Shown piece after piece: positions 11,896 through 24,598 of a stretch of DNA of 64,000 nt (positions are counted from its first letter, which is position 1; the number at the start of each line of letters is the position of its first letter). The position numbers and the translations under genes were made by a program. The stretch is from contig JAQFVV010012418.1 of assembly GCA_028023455.1 (NCBI GenBank), positions 8,797,244 to 8,861,243 of the forward strand, read 5' to 3'. The notes under the pieces were generated by a model. The model was not told the origin of the DNA. It did no database searches and saw only the letters and a program-made list of their open reading frames with translations. This DNA is from Epiperipatus broadwayi (taxonomy: Eukaryota > Onychophora > Udeonychophora > Euonychophora > Peripatidae).

Positions 11896-13165
11896 CAGAA
11901 TGACTGTAATTGCATGCAGGACAGAATCTTTCATCAGAGATTCTAAGCACTTTGCAGAATTAATTAGGAATATGAAAATTGAAAGAACTGACATATTGGT
12001 AAGCTTTGATGTGCAAAGTCTATTTACAAATATACCATGTGATGAGACATTGTCTATTGTAAGAAAAAGGTTATATAATGATAATAGTCTACAAACTAGA
12101 ACAATCTACCTATTGGTAGTATAATGGAATTATTAACATTCTGCATAACAACAATGTGCTTTCACTATAACCCAGAGTTCTTCCAACCAAATCAAGGGTT
12201 GGCCATGGAATCACCACTGTCAGCTTTGTTGAGCAACATTTATGTGAAGGAACTTGAAAACTCAGCTATAAATACTACTTTATGTCTGCCTAACATTTGT
12301 GATATGGCTGCATGGTGAGATGCAATTACAGTTATTATTAACAACATATCTCCTTCAATTAAATTCACAATGGAAGAACAAAAATTGGCATTTCTAGACA
12401 TTCTTGTAATGAGTCTACCTCAGGGCAAGGTAAAAACAACAGTGTATAGAAAACTGACACACACTGGAAAGTTCTTGGCATATATATATACAATCATACC
12501 AGAAGCACTAAACATGGGAATTGTACTATCACTATGCAACAGAGCAAAGGAAGTTTGATGAGAAACCAGTGATTTGAAAAAGAAAAGATTCACATAGAAC
12601 AAACACTTATGAAGAATGGTTATCCATCAGTGGTCATCAAGAAAACCTTTAATAAACAGCACAAAGAGACCCGAAAGGAAAAACAATTATTGGTACTATA
12701 GTGTATCCATACATACCAGGAATGGCAGACAAATTAAAGAAAATCTGCAGTCAATATAACATTAAAACAGCTTTCCAAAGCCATACAACACTTGAAGGAA
12801 TTTCTTACTTCTATTAAACCTAAATGGAAATGCTGAAGAACAAAAATTGCATCTATGAAATACCATGTGAATGTGGAAGAAAATATATTGGTGATACTTT
12901 TGCCCTGTTGAACAGCGATTGAAAGAACACAAGCAAATGGTTAAAAAAAGAACAAACAGATGTGACTACTGTAGCAGACCATGTATGTACTAATGACCAT
13001 ATGTTTAATTGGGAAAATGCAAAAATATTGGATAAAGAGTGAAAAATGCATAGAAGAAAATTCAAGGAAGCTGCTCATGTGATAATGGTAAAAAATCCTA
13101 TAAGTCAATCCAGTGTGACAATACACAATGTATGGATGCCATTAAGTAATCTTGCTCTTAGGAAA
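11896..13165 (+). pseudogene. Penelope-like element, plus-strand copy (loop and right arm)
   Basis: Successive frames give RT palm pieces (11900-12124: DILVSFDVQSLFTNIP; 12124-12318: QGLAMESPLSALLSNIYV). The thumb follows (12370-12558: FLDIL then TTVYRK). Next comes the GIY-YIG start (about 12840-12900: CIYEIPCECGRKYIGDT) and an endonuclease tail (about 12950-13160). The stretch expected to carry the catalytic YVDD box is missing between 12318 and 12340, so the copy cannot be active. The part at 11896-12324 forms the loop of the palindrome. Confidence 0.85.
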
Positions 13166-13279
13166 AATTAATATTAAAATAAATAAATAAATAAATTGAA
13201 GGGCTTAGGGAAAAAAACTTGAAGGACTCAAGAGAATTTGAACCAACCCTCATCTATAAATATATCAAATTTCTACTAT

Positions 13280-13356
13280 CTGTTAATAGCTCAGTTGTTT
13301 AGAGCATTTGCCTTAAATTCGATATTCAAGAATCTAAAGGTGCGAGTTAAACTTCT
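13280..13356 (+). repeat. tRNA-like sequence at the 3' side of Penelope copy 2
   Basis: An A-box-like TAGCTCAGTTG at 13287-13297 is followed by a weakened B-box region near 13340-13354 (gcgagttaaac). It mirrors the sequence at 10855-10927 and is therefore part of the inverted repeat. Confidence 0.6.
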
Positions 13357-13500
13357 ATGTGTTGTTTAATTAATTACTAATCTGTGTTGTCAAGTTGTTT
13401 TTATTTGAAAAGTTTAAATAAAGTTTAAAATTTTCTGTACATTCAACATTTGCTCATAAATGATGGAAATAGTCCAACATTTCACACCTAATGATTTGTA

Positions 13501-14269
13501 ATGTTTTTTTTAAAAAGAAAAATAGGTATATGTATGTATTCATTCGTATTTGCAACTTTTCCCATAATTTTGATATTCACTTTTTTTTAGAAGTGACCCC
13601 CCCCCTCCTCCCCACGATGCTTTAAAAAGTCTTGATAAATAGTGGCAGATGAAGTCTAAACATTCTACTATAGTAATTAAAAGATTTACTTTTCTCATTT
13701 AAAAAAAACTGACGTAGCAACAATTTTTATTAACAAAAAAATCATCAATAAATTTATAAATGTACATATTTTCAATAAAGACGTATTTTTAAAATAAACT
13801 TCACATTAAAATCATGGTTGTTAATTCAGAATTACATGACAATGTTTATTGAATTTTTCGAAGATACTTTTAAAAAATAACTCTAATCCAGCTGGGACTC
13901 AATTAAGAAATAATGCCAGTAGTATTCAAACCATCACTATGTTAATTAAGGCGGTTATGTATATGTATATATTATAAAGAATATAGATAGAAATGTTTCT
14001 TAAATTATTAGTTAACTCATATTCATGCTACCTAATTAGTATGCAAGTTAAAATGACTATCTAATTGATGATTTCCTGCTTTGCACACAGTGAAAGAAAT
14101 ATTCATTTGTTGTCAGTCTTACCTATATTTGCATAATGTAATTGTTTGTATAAATTACTTGTAAATATCTTATATATTATATTATTTATTTTCAATTAAA
14201 CTGATTTATTGTGTCAAATTAATATTGCTTGCCTGATCTGGATTAATACTTGGTGCAAATTGGAAAAAT
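13501..14269. other. AT-rich DNA with one C-run
   Basis: No gene recognised. A short C-rich run (about 13598-13615) stands out from the AT-rich surroundings. The end of the hAT relic on the minus strand begins near the right edge. Confidence 0.4.
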
Positions 14270-15130
14270 CAAAGGTATATTGAAAGTACCAAAAATCCAA
14301 ATTAAATCACATCAATTGGATATTATAATGTCTTTACAATGAATACAAACCTATTTCAATATACATTCTTTCTTATTTCATTTTTGAATAAGATGATTAA
14401 CAAAGGTAAGTCAATGTGAGCAACATTTGTGCATACTTTTTGTCAGTTTTATATTTTTCAGGCACTAAATTTTCAAAATTCCATGTATTCCTTTCCTTTT
14501 TTTCCTCCAAATTTGTGTCATTTTTATATTCAACAAATTCATTCAATGGCCTAATATAATTATGTCCAAATGCAGCTAATTGTGTAATAGTTGTTATTTC
14601 TAAGTGCCAAGGGTTTTCTATAAGTAAGAGACAATTCTTAATATTTCTTAAATCTTGAAATCTGCTTTTATATTCTTTCAATAAGGCAGCTAAATAATCT
14701 GAAATGACGGTATACATTTCTTAAGGACTGTCAACACCATCTTGTTTGGCTTTTGTTAATATAGAGAAATGATATAGTATTTGGTTTTGTATCTCTTATT
14801 AATAAGTACATAGTTTTTCTTCAATGCATCTAAAACAGGTAGAATCTGAGAGTTGTAATTTCTTAATTTGTAATATTATTTGATTTTTGTCATTAAATTT
14901 ATCAAATAATATACTGGAAGCATTTATAAAACATTCCTTTACAACTTCAGCATCAATAAATGGTTTCATATTTTTGCCAAGTATGTAACAAATTTCATAT
15001 GACGCTTGTGCCATTGCTGCTTTTTGTAAGATCGACACTGACATAACACTTTGTTCTTGTTGCAATGATTTCTTGAAGAACCCTAATTTTTCACTTCTTA
15101 TTAAAAGCCCATGAGAAAAATGATTTATGT
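14270..15130 (-). pseudogene. hAT transposase relic 2, internally deleted
   Basis: Two open stretches on the minus strand belong to one GTF2IRD2/SCAND3-type hAT transposase. 14799-15065 (88 codons) carries the QKAAMAQASYEICYILGKN and KPF.D.E.VKECF region, normally in the N-terminal third. 14397-14717 (106 codons) carries KEYKSRFQDLRN, NPW and FENLVPEKYKTD, normally near the C-terminus. A short tail with SKMK-like sequence runs below 14396. The catalytic middle, several hundred residues in intact relatives, is lost between 14717 and 14799. The copy is better preserved than relic 1 but cannot encode an active enzyme. Confidence 0.8.
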
Positions 15131-16432
15131 TTCATGATATAATGATGATCAATATTATATTTTTTTAAAGTGATACTTTATCGAAAATAGACATGTTGTT
15201 GAACCACTTTTATTTAACAAAACATAATATTCCTCTTTCCAGTTATCCTGAAACAATCTATTTTCATCATATATTTTTCAGTTGTTGTTTGAAGACACAA
15301 TTATGAATATTGAAATTATAGTTTGATATAAAATAGTACATTACAAAACAATTACAAGTTTTTCAAATCACTTATGATAAGCATATCATATCTCAACTTG
15401 CCTTCAAATAATGGACTACTCTAGATTCCATTTTGTAAATGTATTTATGAGTTTGTGTTTATATAAATTCATGTATAAAATATAATATAATAGATTTGGC
15501 ATAGCCATTAGCATGTCAATAAAAAAATCCAAAATCAAATGTAAATAATACTCATTAACAATAAAGGCAGGTTCTTTCCCCCATGGATTGTGTAGATCTG
15601 TGAAATTAAAAAATTGATAGTTGGCATTAGTAGTGCAACAATAAAAAAAAATTAATCGCAAGTGGTTAAAGAACACACGGCAGAAAGAGAGAAAGATAAG
15701 TGTCTTTTGCATCTACTTGATGATCAGTCATTTGTTGGAATGCACGTAAAAGTTTGGTAGGCCAGAAGCAACCCACAGGCTCCAGGTTGAGTGTGGCTGG
15801 TTTAAAAAACAAATCTGAGATAAAGCAAAGTGAATTGTTTTAAAAATGGCAAGGGACTTAAAAATTATATAATATTGTAACTACTGATTATTAATATATA
15901 TATATACTATATTCAATAAAATCAATATTATCAAATTCATTATCCTTACTTACATTTTAAAAAGTGTGCATAGATGTAAAAAAAATTGGTTTATTATTTG
16001 TTAATAGGCAGATGAAAATATTTGACCATATTTTTTCATTGTGATAATATGAAGCTCAATAAAGCTTATGCTATAACTCTAAAATTAAGACAATAGAAAT
16101 TGTTTTGAGAATAGCAAGGGCTATAATGCTAACTTATTGCTAATGGTGATCAAGTCTTGCTGCTTATATATAGTACTTTATACTGCTTAATCACTCAAAC
16201 TACTTTTGGAGTGAAAACTTAATACATATTACTGAGTGTACTGAAATGATAATATAACAAAAATTACCTTTGATGTGTACAGGGGCCAAATTGACCAAAA
16301 CTAAATTTTTGGAAAATAAATATATACTTAAGCTTAACAAAGAATTTATTACTCTGAATATATAACACTGGTAAATGTTAGTACTTCCAATTAATGGCTA
16401 ATTGATTGTTTTGAATAAATTAACTTTCATAT
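15131..16432. other. AT-rich DNA with a possible hAT end
   Basis: A frame at 15416-15712 shows no domain. Around 15763-15800 the minus strand reads CCAGCCACACTCAACCTGG followed by a CCTGTGGGTTGC block. This resembles the common hAT terminal repeat that reads CAG.GGTTCTCAACCTG. It lies on the 5' side of hAT relic 2 and could be its terminus. The partner end was not found. Confidence 0.35.
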
Positions 16433-18350
16433 TGTAATACTAGCAACATATATATTGTAAAAACACACACACACGCATAATCTGCATTACATATGTTAAT
16501 AATATTTAAAAAAATTATGAGGAAAAAGAGAAAAACAAAAGTAGCTTACATCATTTTTTTTTTTTTTTTTTTGAAAATAGATTGTTTTTATTAAGAATAA
16601 GGATGGAGAAAGAGAATCATGTCAGATAAAGATTTAAAACTCACTCTCTTCTTCTTGTTTTAAAATAAATTTATTAAACATAGTAATATACAGCTAAACT
16701 TTGTAAAAAATTACATAACATTTAGTTTTATACTTGTTATATATATATGTAAAAGAAGTACTTGAAAATGTCAATGCAGAGAAAGATATCTTAATAAGAC
16801 TAAGAAGAAAACGAAACTTTCACCCAAGTATCATCATGAAGAGATACAGGTGAAAGCGCAGAATCTCACTGCTTGATCTGGTCAAGAAGCTTGATAAAGA
16901 TATTTAAAGCCAAGTCCTGAGAATGATCAAAGATGAGCCTACAATGCATCAATCATAAAGAAAATGTAAGAAAGATCGATAATCTTCTTTTTATACATTA
17001 TATGAAACTTTAAAAAAAATAAATGTTAAAAAAATAAAGGTAAAAGATTTTAAAATAAAATTTTCAATAGAATTAATGAGTGAAAGAAAATATTGTAAAT
17101 TATCTCATCTGCAGGAATGCACTTAAATGTCTGGCCAATAGAAATAGTAGATGAATCTAAAAAAAGATTAGATAAATAAATGTAAATTAATTAAAAACCA
17201 AATTAAAATTATGATAAATATTAGACAATGGAATAGGTAAGAATAAAAGTGATGACTGGTTTATTTCTTATCCAGTTGTTGCTCAGTTTTTTCAGTTCAT
17301 CAATTCATTCATCATTGATGTTATTAATAAGAATGTAGTTATTGATATTCTCAGAGAATTAGTTATTACTTTCTATGGAAAAATGGATCAAAGAAGCCAT
17401 AGAAGTAGTAATATGAATTGCTAAAGAGCTTTAGGAGTGTTGATCTTAGCTTCATGCCCCAGGTCCTCAGTCCATCAACTTCTCTCAGCTGTGAGCAATG
17501 TCTTAATCACAATATAGATGCTGCTGCTATACTCTCTCCCATTGTCCATCAGAAGCATGGAAAGAAACCATCAAGCCATCACTGGAGATCAAAAGACCAG
17601 CTATCTGGAAAATAAATACCCAAGGAAATGAGTCAACTCTAGAAAGATGATACCATATCACCATAATGAAAAAACTTAGGCAAATATAACTTTTCAATCA
17701 TAAATTAAATGTCCAGACATTCTTAAAAGAAATGAAGTATAAATGAAGGACAATTAGTGATACTGAATTACTTATTTGTTTATTTGTACTAAATATTTAT
17801 TTGATTATGTGCTCATATGAATAAAAAGTATTTATTTCAATGTTGCTTGGTCTATAGTCTCTTTTAACTGTGTCACCAGGAATTTATGATTATAAATATT
17901 TCAATTTATTAGTAATGTACTGGGCTCCCGAATCAAGATGTTTGAGATAGCATGGGTAAAAGTCAAGTGCTGGATTTATGTGCCTGTTATTTGGACATGC
18001 CAATTATATACAACCCATATGGCCAGATGGCACCTGTGACTTATTCTCAAAACAAATAATGCCTTGGATGATAGGTGTTGTCCCATCAGTATGGAAGGGT
18101 ATTATGATCAGGAAAGATAAGTGCTGAGCATTTGGGTAGACTCAATCTGATCATAGGTATCATCGATGATTAATCAATGATATTATAACCCTCTGCTTGA
18201 ATGTGTGACCTGCTGCCAAAGGTGTTAAATAAGTATGAAAAGAAATAATAATAAAGCGAGTCATATAAGTAAATAATAAAATGTTAATAAATAATCATGT
18301 ATAGTAAATATAAAAGGATTAATAATAGTATTTTATACCAGATTGTTACA
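16433..18350 (+). repeat. 5' LTR of the gag-only element
   Basis: It starts TGTAATACTAGCAACATA, has a CA run near 16465, a T-run near 16553-16574 and a segment 'agattg-ttttattaagaataag'. It ends CCAGATTGTTACA. Colinear matches to the right LTR include 'gaatcatgtcagataaag', 'caagccatcactggaga' and 'gtactaaatatttatttgat'. Confidence 0.75.
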
Positions 18351-18739
18351 AATGCTGTACAATATGGGTGTGGGTGTGTCATAAATGGCCCAGTGTAATT
18401 AAAAAGCATAACTCAAAACTAAATTTCAAATAAATGCATAAATTGCATAATAATGAAAAGTTGAAGTCAGTGAGCAGTGTAAGGGGAAAATAGATCAAAG
18501 TAAACATAATGTAATATTAAGAATATAAAATAAAAAAAGAGTATGAAATGTAAATAAGAAAGAGAGAGGAGGAAAATGTGGCCAGAGAGACAGAGAAATT
18601 TGTTATTAGGAGTTTTTGATAGAGTCAGGTGGAAATGTAGAGAGGATTGAGGGGTTTTTGAGATTAGTCAGACATTCCATTTAAATTAAATTATAGAAAA
18701 AATAGAGGAAACAAGTTGTATAATATTAGTAAAGAAATA

Positions 18740-19411
18740 ATAAAGTTACAAGCAAAACAAAAATGGAGGCTTAAAATAAAGAATTAGAAGTACTTAACGA
18801 GAAACAGGAAGTCATCAATAAAATAGAGAAAAGTGACATAGAAAGAAATGAAATAATCAGTTTGTTGGAGGAAAAGTTAAGGAAACAGGCAAAAATGTTT
18901 GGAAAAAAAATAGAACAGTGGGTCCAGGGAATCACACTAGAAATTAATGAAAATATAAAACAGGCAGAAAATAAAATAGAAAAAATTAAAAATAAACAGG
19001 AAAAGGGAATCAAAATAGTACAAGAAGAAAATGAAAAGATAATAGAAAATGTAAGAATAGGATATGCATAATTTAGTAAAAAAAAATAGAATGACAGAGC
19101 TAAAAATTGTGGAAGATAAGGTAAAGTTAAAGTTAGAAATAAAGAATGTTAATATTGATAGTAGAGAACAGATCCTGATAGGTACTGAAAGGAAAATTTT
19201 CAAGCAAATGGCAGAACTACTGAGTGCCTTTGACGACAAAATGCCAAATTATGAAGGCAAGGAAAGGAGATTCAAACCTCTAAAAAGAGAGAAGAATATA
19301 AATGTCATAAATTTCAGCTTTTATAAAAATAATTGGGATGAAAATATTAGGTGTAGATCATCGCATAGTTCTAAAAAAGGGAGAATGAAGAATATACTCG
19401 TTGTGATGTGA
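18740..19411 (+). pseudogene. gag-like remnant, capsid core deleted
   Basis: Overlapping frames (18862-19071, then 19064-19411) give a Lys/Glu-rich coiled coil followed by LIGTERKIFKQMAELLSAFD. The same signature, LIGTERKTVDQVAEMLSALD, occurs at residues 353-372 of the intact gag at 61712-63127, whose N-terminal part is also a coiled coil. The roughly 150 residues between these parts (the capsid-like core) are missing here, and one frameshift lies near 19068. It is a deleted relative of that gag. No zinc knuckle is visible. Confidence 0.7.
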
Positions 19412-20383
19412 AGATTAACTGCCTGGAACACCAGGATAAATTTAGGGGTTGTTCACAATTTCCTGATCCCAGTGGATATATAAGAAACCTGAAAGAATGT
19501 CTGACAAAAATTTAAGTAGGTCTATAATAATTGGATGGATCCTTAGATGATGAAAAAAAAAGTGCTTGTATTGGGATTATGAGATTGGAACATCAATATA
19601 TAGTAATGGAAATAAAGGTTAAATAAATAAAATAAAAAAATTAATATATTATAAGAATAAATAAAGTAATCTCTCATGAAATTGTGACAGTTGCATGGTA
19701 GCTGATCCAGTTATGTAAATTTTGTGGGTATATAGAGGATTAAGGAAGAAATGTTGATGAAGGTGGTTACTTTGTGAAATCAGTGACCCATAAAGGGAAT
19801 TGAGGGGAATGATGTCCCATATTTTATAAGATGAGGACCCAGTAGAGAAAGTCATGGACCCATCCAATGTTCTGGTAGAGGGATTCCCAGCCCATTATCT
19901 AAATTTGCATACTGGAAGAGTAATTCTAGCATATTTCCAGCATAGCCATATTTTAGCATAAGTTGAATGGTCAGTAGATGCATCCTGCCATTTGCAGCAT
20001 CCACTTATTTTGTAGGGTGAGGATCCAGTAGAAAAAGTCCTGGACCTATCTAATTCACTGGTAGAGAAAGTTCCTGAACCTTAACAGTAACTAGTTTTTT
20101 TAGGATAAGTCGAATGATCAGTAGATGGGTGCTACCATTCACAACATCCAATTCTTTATTACACATCCATAAGATTGTATGTTTGTCCCTGGTAGTCCTC
20201 GCAATAGATATAATTGTTGTATTCAATGTAAAATATGGTGTGGGAGATAGATTTATGAGAAAGGTCACCCTCTGTAGCTTATCTGTTTCCAGCACTACTG
20301 AAACTCATTTAAAAATAAATAAAAATAATAAAATCCAAACATCAGAGCTAAATTGGGTCAAATTGATACATTTTAGCTCTCAA

Positions 20384-20398
20384 ACAGAGGGTAGGTGG
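20384..20398 (+). other. Polypurine tract
   Basis: ACAGAGGGTAGGTGG ends directly at the first base of the right LTR (TGTAATGC). In LTR retroelements this tract primes plus-strand DNA synthesis. Its position fixes the LTR start and the plus orientation of the element. Confidence 0.65.
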
Positions 20399-23369
20399 TG
20401 TAATGCTTGCAAAATATATGTTGTAAACACACACACACATATATATATATTTAGATTTTTAAAAATAAAATTAATAAAAAGGAAAGATTATATCTTTTTT
20501 TTGAGAATAGATTGTTTTATTAAGAATAAGAGTGGGGAAAGAGAATCATGTCAGATAAAGATTTAAAACCCACTCTCTTCTTTTTATAATTGAAATTTTA
20601 AAAAAAGGTAAATGTTAAAAAAATAAATAAATATGTAAGATTTTAAAATAAAATTTTCAATAGAATTAATTAGTGAAAGAAAATCTTGTATACTATCTCA
20701 ATAGCAGGAATGCATTTAAATTTTGAAAGATTCCTGGCCAATATGATAGTAAATGAATCTAAAAAAAGATTAGATAAATAAATGTAAATTAATTAAAAAC
20801 CAAATTAAAATTCAGTTGTTGCTCAGTTTTTCTAGTTGCTCAGTTCATTGATTCATTTAACATTGACATTATTGAGAGCATAGTCAATGAGATTCTCAGA
20901 AATCCAGTTATTATTTGCTGTGGAAAATTTAGAAATGTAAAACCCATAAAGTAGCAACATACACTTCTAAAGAGCATTAGGAGTGTTCATCTGAACTTCA
21001 TGCCCCAGATCCTTGGCTCCATCAACTTCTCTCATCTGTAATCAAAGCCTTGATTATAGCAAAGACCAGGGATGGCCAAACTTTTGGATGTTGGTGACAA
21101 CTTTTTTTGGTGAAAATGTAAGTGAGGGCAACTAGGTTTTTCCAGGGCTTCAAACCAGAAAACAAAACAAAAATGTTATTTTTGCTGGAATGAAAACTGG
21201 AACAGAAAAAAAATAATGGTTCGAATTTCTGTTTTTTTTTATAAGGGCTTTTTAGGTACTCAGAAATATTGATAATGTTTTTAAAAAGATATGAATTGAT
21301 GAATTTTTTTTCAATAAGATATGAACACTTGAAGACATTTTATATGACTACTATTAAATTTCTTCAGCTCCCTCTAATATTACAATTTGTCCATGTCACT
21401 TTATAAAATATTTATTAATGGACTGTTCTCCATGAGGATACTTGTATGTGGCTTTAACTCACTCTCAAATCATTAATTTTTATGTTATTTTGTTGATTTT
21501 ATGATCATTTTATCAAGAAAAACATATTGTATGATGCTGCATTTTTTATAATTATTTTACAGCTAAAAAATCAATAATATTTAAATTTAAAGTTATAACA
21601 ATGAGATAACACATACCTTCCAGTTGTTTTACATTCTCTACAAAAGGGAGCACTTGTCAACAATTTTGACAGTTCTAAGTTCTTTGTTTTGATTTTCAAA
21701 ATGAAAATATATATTTTAGAGTAATGTTTTACATATTTATTATTTTCATAAAATGTGTGCAAAGATATAATTATTTAAGAAGAATAGTTCAGATTTTAGT
21801 AAAAATTATTTACCTTTAGATGAAAGTAAATTGAGAAAGAAATCAACAACATAGCCTGCATTTTGTAATAGGTTATGAAAAGTACATTTTATGTTGTCCA
21901 CTACAGATTATTTTTATCAATTATAAATAGAAATTTATTTTTTAAAAAACTTTCATTTACTTTAATAACTGACAAATTATTAATTTGCTTTTTAGAAACT
22001 AAACTAAAATGACTATAATTTTAAAAGATTAAATATAATTTACTGTTGATTCTGTAATTGACCAATCAAAAATTTAGAACTTTAATTTATTCAGTCAATA
22101 GGAATTTTGAACAAGATAAAGTTTAAATTACAATTATTAAATTATTATACAAAGTGTTTTAAAAAATTTACAACTTCGTTTTAAAATCAGTTCAGTAAAA
22201 TCCTTGTTCTCCAGAACAAGATATTTTTATTTCTCCTTAGAAAATGGCAATTAAATATTTTTAAAAATTTAGCTCTAGCTTTATGCAAAAATATTTAATT
22301 CTTTTCAGCTTCTTCCAACCTGGGTTTATTTTTGAGATTGACAATAACAACAAGTGTTATTTTAAATTTAACTATTTTTAAGGGAGAATAATTTTGAATT
22401 TTTACTTTTTTTATTATTATTTTTTATATTCAAATCAGCTCTGAATTTATCACTATAATTTGTCAATGTTTATGCCTGCTTCGTAATCAACATCTTGCCC
22501 ACCCCTGGTATAGATGTTGCTGTACACTATCTCTTTCTCTCATTGCTATCAGAAGCATGTAAAGAAACCCATCAAGCCATCACTGGAGATGAAAAGGACA
22601 GCTATCTGGAAAATTATAACTAAAGGAAATGTATCAACTGCAGAAAGATGATGTAATCTCATGATAGTAAAAGAACTTAAGTAAATATAATTTTTCAATC
22701 ATAAATTAAATGCCTAGACATTCTTAAAAGAAATGAACAATAAATGGAAGGACAGCGATATTGAATTACTGATAATTATTGTATACTTATTTGTTTTATT
22801 GTACTAAATATTTATTTGATTGTGTGCTTATAATATTTATTTAAATGCTATTTGATCTATACTCTCTCTTTTAACTGCATCATCAGGAGTTTAAGATTAT
22901 AAATATTTCCATGTATTAGTTAGTATTGCATTTGGTCTCCTGATCAAGATGTTTGAGTTAGCCTGGGTAAATATCAAGCACCAGATTCATGTGCCTGTCA
23001 ACCAGGCAGGCTGGTTATATACAGCCTATATGACCAGATGGCACCTGAGACTTGGTTTTCAAAACAAATAAAGTGCCTTGGATAATGGTTGTTGCCTCAT
23101 CAGTATGGGGTGCTATAATCATGAAAGATGGTCAGAGCTGTGCATTTATGTAGCCTCATTAAAGTCATAGGCATCATTGATAATTAATTTATCAACAATA
23201 TTCTACCCCTCTGCTTGAATGTGTGATCTGGTGCTGGAGGCATTAAATAAATGTGAGAAGAAATAATAATAAAGCCAGTCATATAAGTAAATAATAAAAA
23301 GTTAATAAATAATCATATATAGTAAATATAAAAAATATTAATGTTAGTCTTCCATACCAGATCATTACA
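20399..23369 (+). repeat. 3' LTR, interrupted by a hAT element
   Basis: It matches the left LTR on both sides of an insertion at 21067-22507. Without that insertion it would be about 1.53 kb. It ends CCAGATCATTACA. The left LTR has further stretches absent here, so both copies have gained or lost sequence since insertion. Confidence 0.7.
21067..22507. mobile_element. Non-autonomous hAT element
   Basis: The left end reads CAGGGATGGCCAAACTTTTG. The inverse of the right end reads CAGGGGTGGGCAAGATGTTG. Such CAGGGGTGGCCAAAC-like termini are typical of hAT elements. The 8 bases outside are GCAAAGAC and GTATAGAT, which agree at 5 of 8, with C/T and A/T differences, and fit a decayed 8-bp duplication. 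The interior of about 1.4 kb has no transposase frame. It sits inside the 3' LTR and is therefore younger than that LTR element. Relics 1 and 2 show that such transposases once existed in this genome. Confidence 0.75.
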
Positions 23370-24598
23370 ATATTGCATTTCACCTATAATTGTACTAATC
23401 TATACTTCTCTCATTTATAGTCCATGTATGCGTAAGTCTTTATAGTGTTGAATTATAATGCTGTATTTTGTTTCATTGTATTTTATTTTGTCTGTTAATT
23501 TCTCCCTGTCAATTTGGCACTATATGCACTCTTTGGCATACTAAATTGTTCATATACTGTTCTGCTTCAAGCACAGTATTGTTCACACTGCACTCACATA
23601 TCTAGATTATCAGTTTTGCTTTAATTACTTTCTATTGTGTATCTCAGGAGTATATATATACCAGCCAAATTGCATAAAAATAAACAATAATACAAATAAA
23701 ATAAATATGAGTTTATTAAACTCATAAATAATATATATGTGTGTGTATGGGTAAATGTAAGTAAACACTAATCTTTGAGGAGACAATCTCTAATGTAAGA
23801 CATCTTAAACAGTATATATATATTGTACTGGTTGAGATATTTTTATTTGTTTAAATCAATATAATAATATATAAAAGTTCCTGAATGTATTATACATAAT
23901 CTCAATGTTGACGAAGAAAAAAATGAAAGAGATGCTTTTTTTTTTTTTTTTGGAAGAAAAAAGACTTTTAAAAGAAAGTTTTATCGTTTTAACAGAAGTA
24001 TAATATCCTCATTGAGAAAGACTGCTGGATTATTTTTAACTATAAATAATTATGTTTAACAGTCTTATAAAATTAAGCTGACTTGAACAACAGAGATATT
24101 CGTGAAGTTTAAAAAACAGTTAAGATAAAAAAAACTCTGTAGTAGTCTTATTATCATGGAATAAAAACTTTAATTAGTGCACTGGTCAAAGCGGAAATTA
24201 TATAGTCTCCTTCAAATTCCAATTTTAGAAGTGTCTGCATTAATCATGGAAGATAAAGAATTGATATCTTTCACACTTCTTCCAGCCTATTCATGAACAC
24301 ATAATCAGAGAATAATTCAACAAAATACATCAATAAAAGCAACTGTCTTACAAATCTTTTTTCTTTAAAAAAAGATTCAAACTAGAATTAATAACATGTT
24401 AAATTAAAATTTAATGCTATGGTAAGAGAAATATTATTTAAATTAAAAAGCCTTTAATAAAATAAATCATAATAAGATTACAAATATTAAAGTTACTATT
24501 AACATGTAGTTAATAATTTTTAACATGTTTTCTTTTTTATAAATATGTGTTAATTTTTTTTTCCCTTTGCAAACACTAAAAAAACATATAGATACTTC
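23370..24598. other. AT-rich DNA, nothing recognised
   Basis: No gene or named repeat. Short TA and GT runs lie near 23730 and 23815, and a T-run lies near 23935-23950. Confidence 0.4.

Larger units (their letters stand above)
16433..23369 (+). mobile_element. LTR retrotransposon carrying only a broken gag
   Basis: Two related LTRs (16433-18350 and 20399-23369) enclose about 2.05 kb. Both start TGTAAT(A/G)CT and both end in TTACA. The flanking 4-bp direct repeat ATAT (16429-16432 and 23370-23373) fits Ty3/gypsy-type integration. A polypurine tract lies just before the right LTR. A gag-like remnant is the only coding sequence inside. There is no RT, RNase H or integrase, so the element depended on another for movement. 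The LTRs differ at many sites, so it is old. The larger size of the right LTR is due to a hAT insertion. Confidence 0.75.

Noticed and set aside
15416-15712. 98-codon open frame on the minus strand
   Set aside because: No recognisable domain; AT-rich noise beside the hAT relic.
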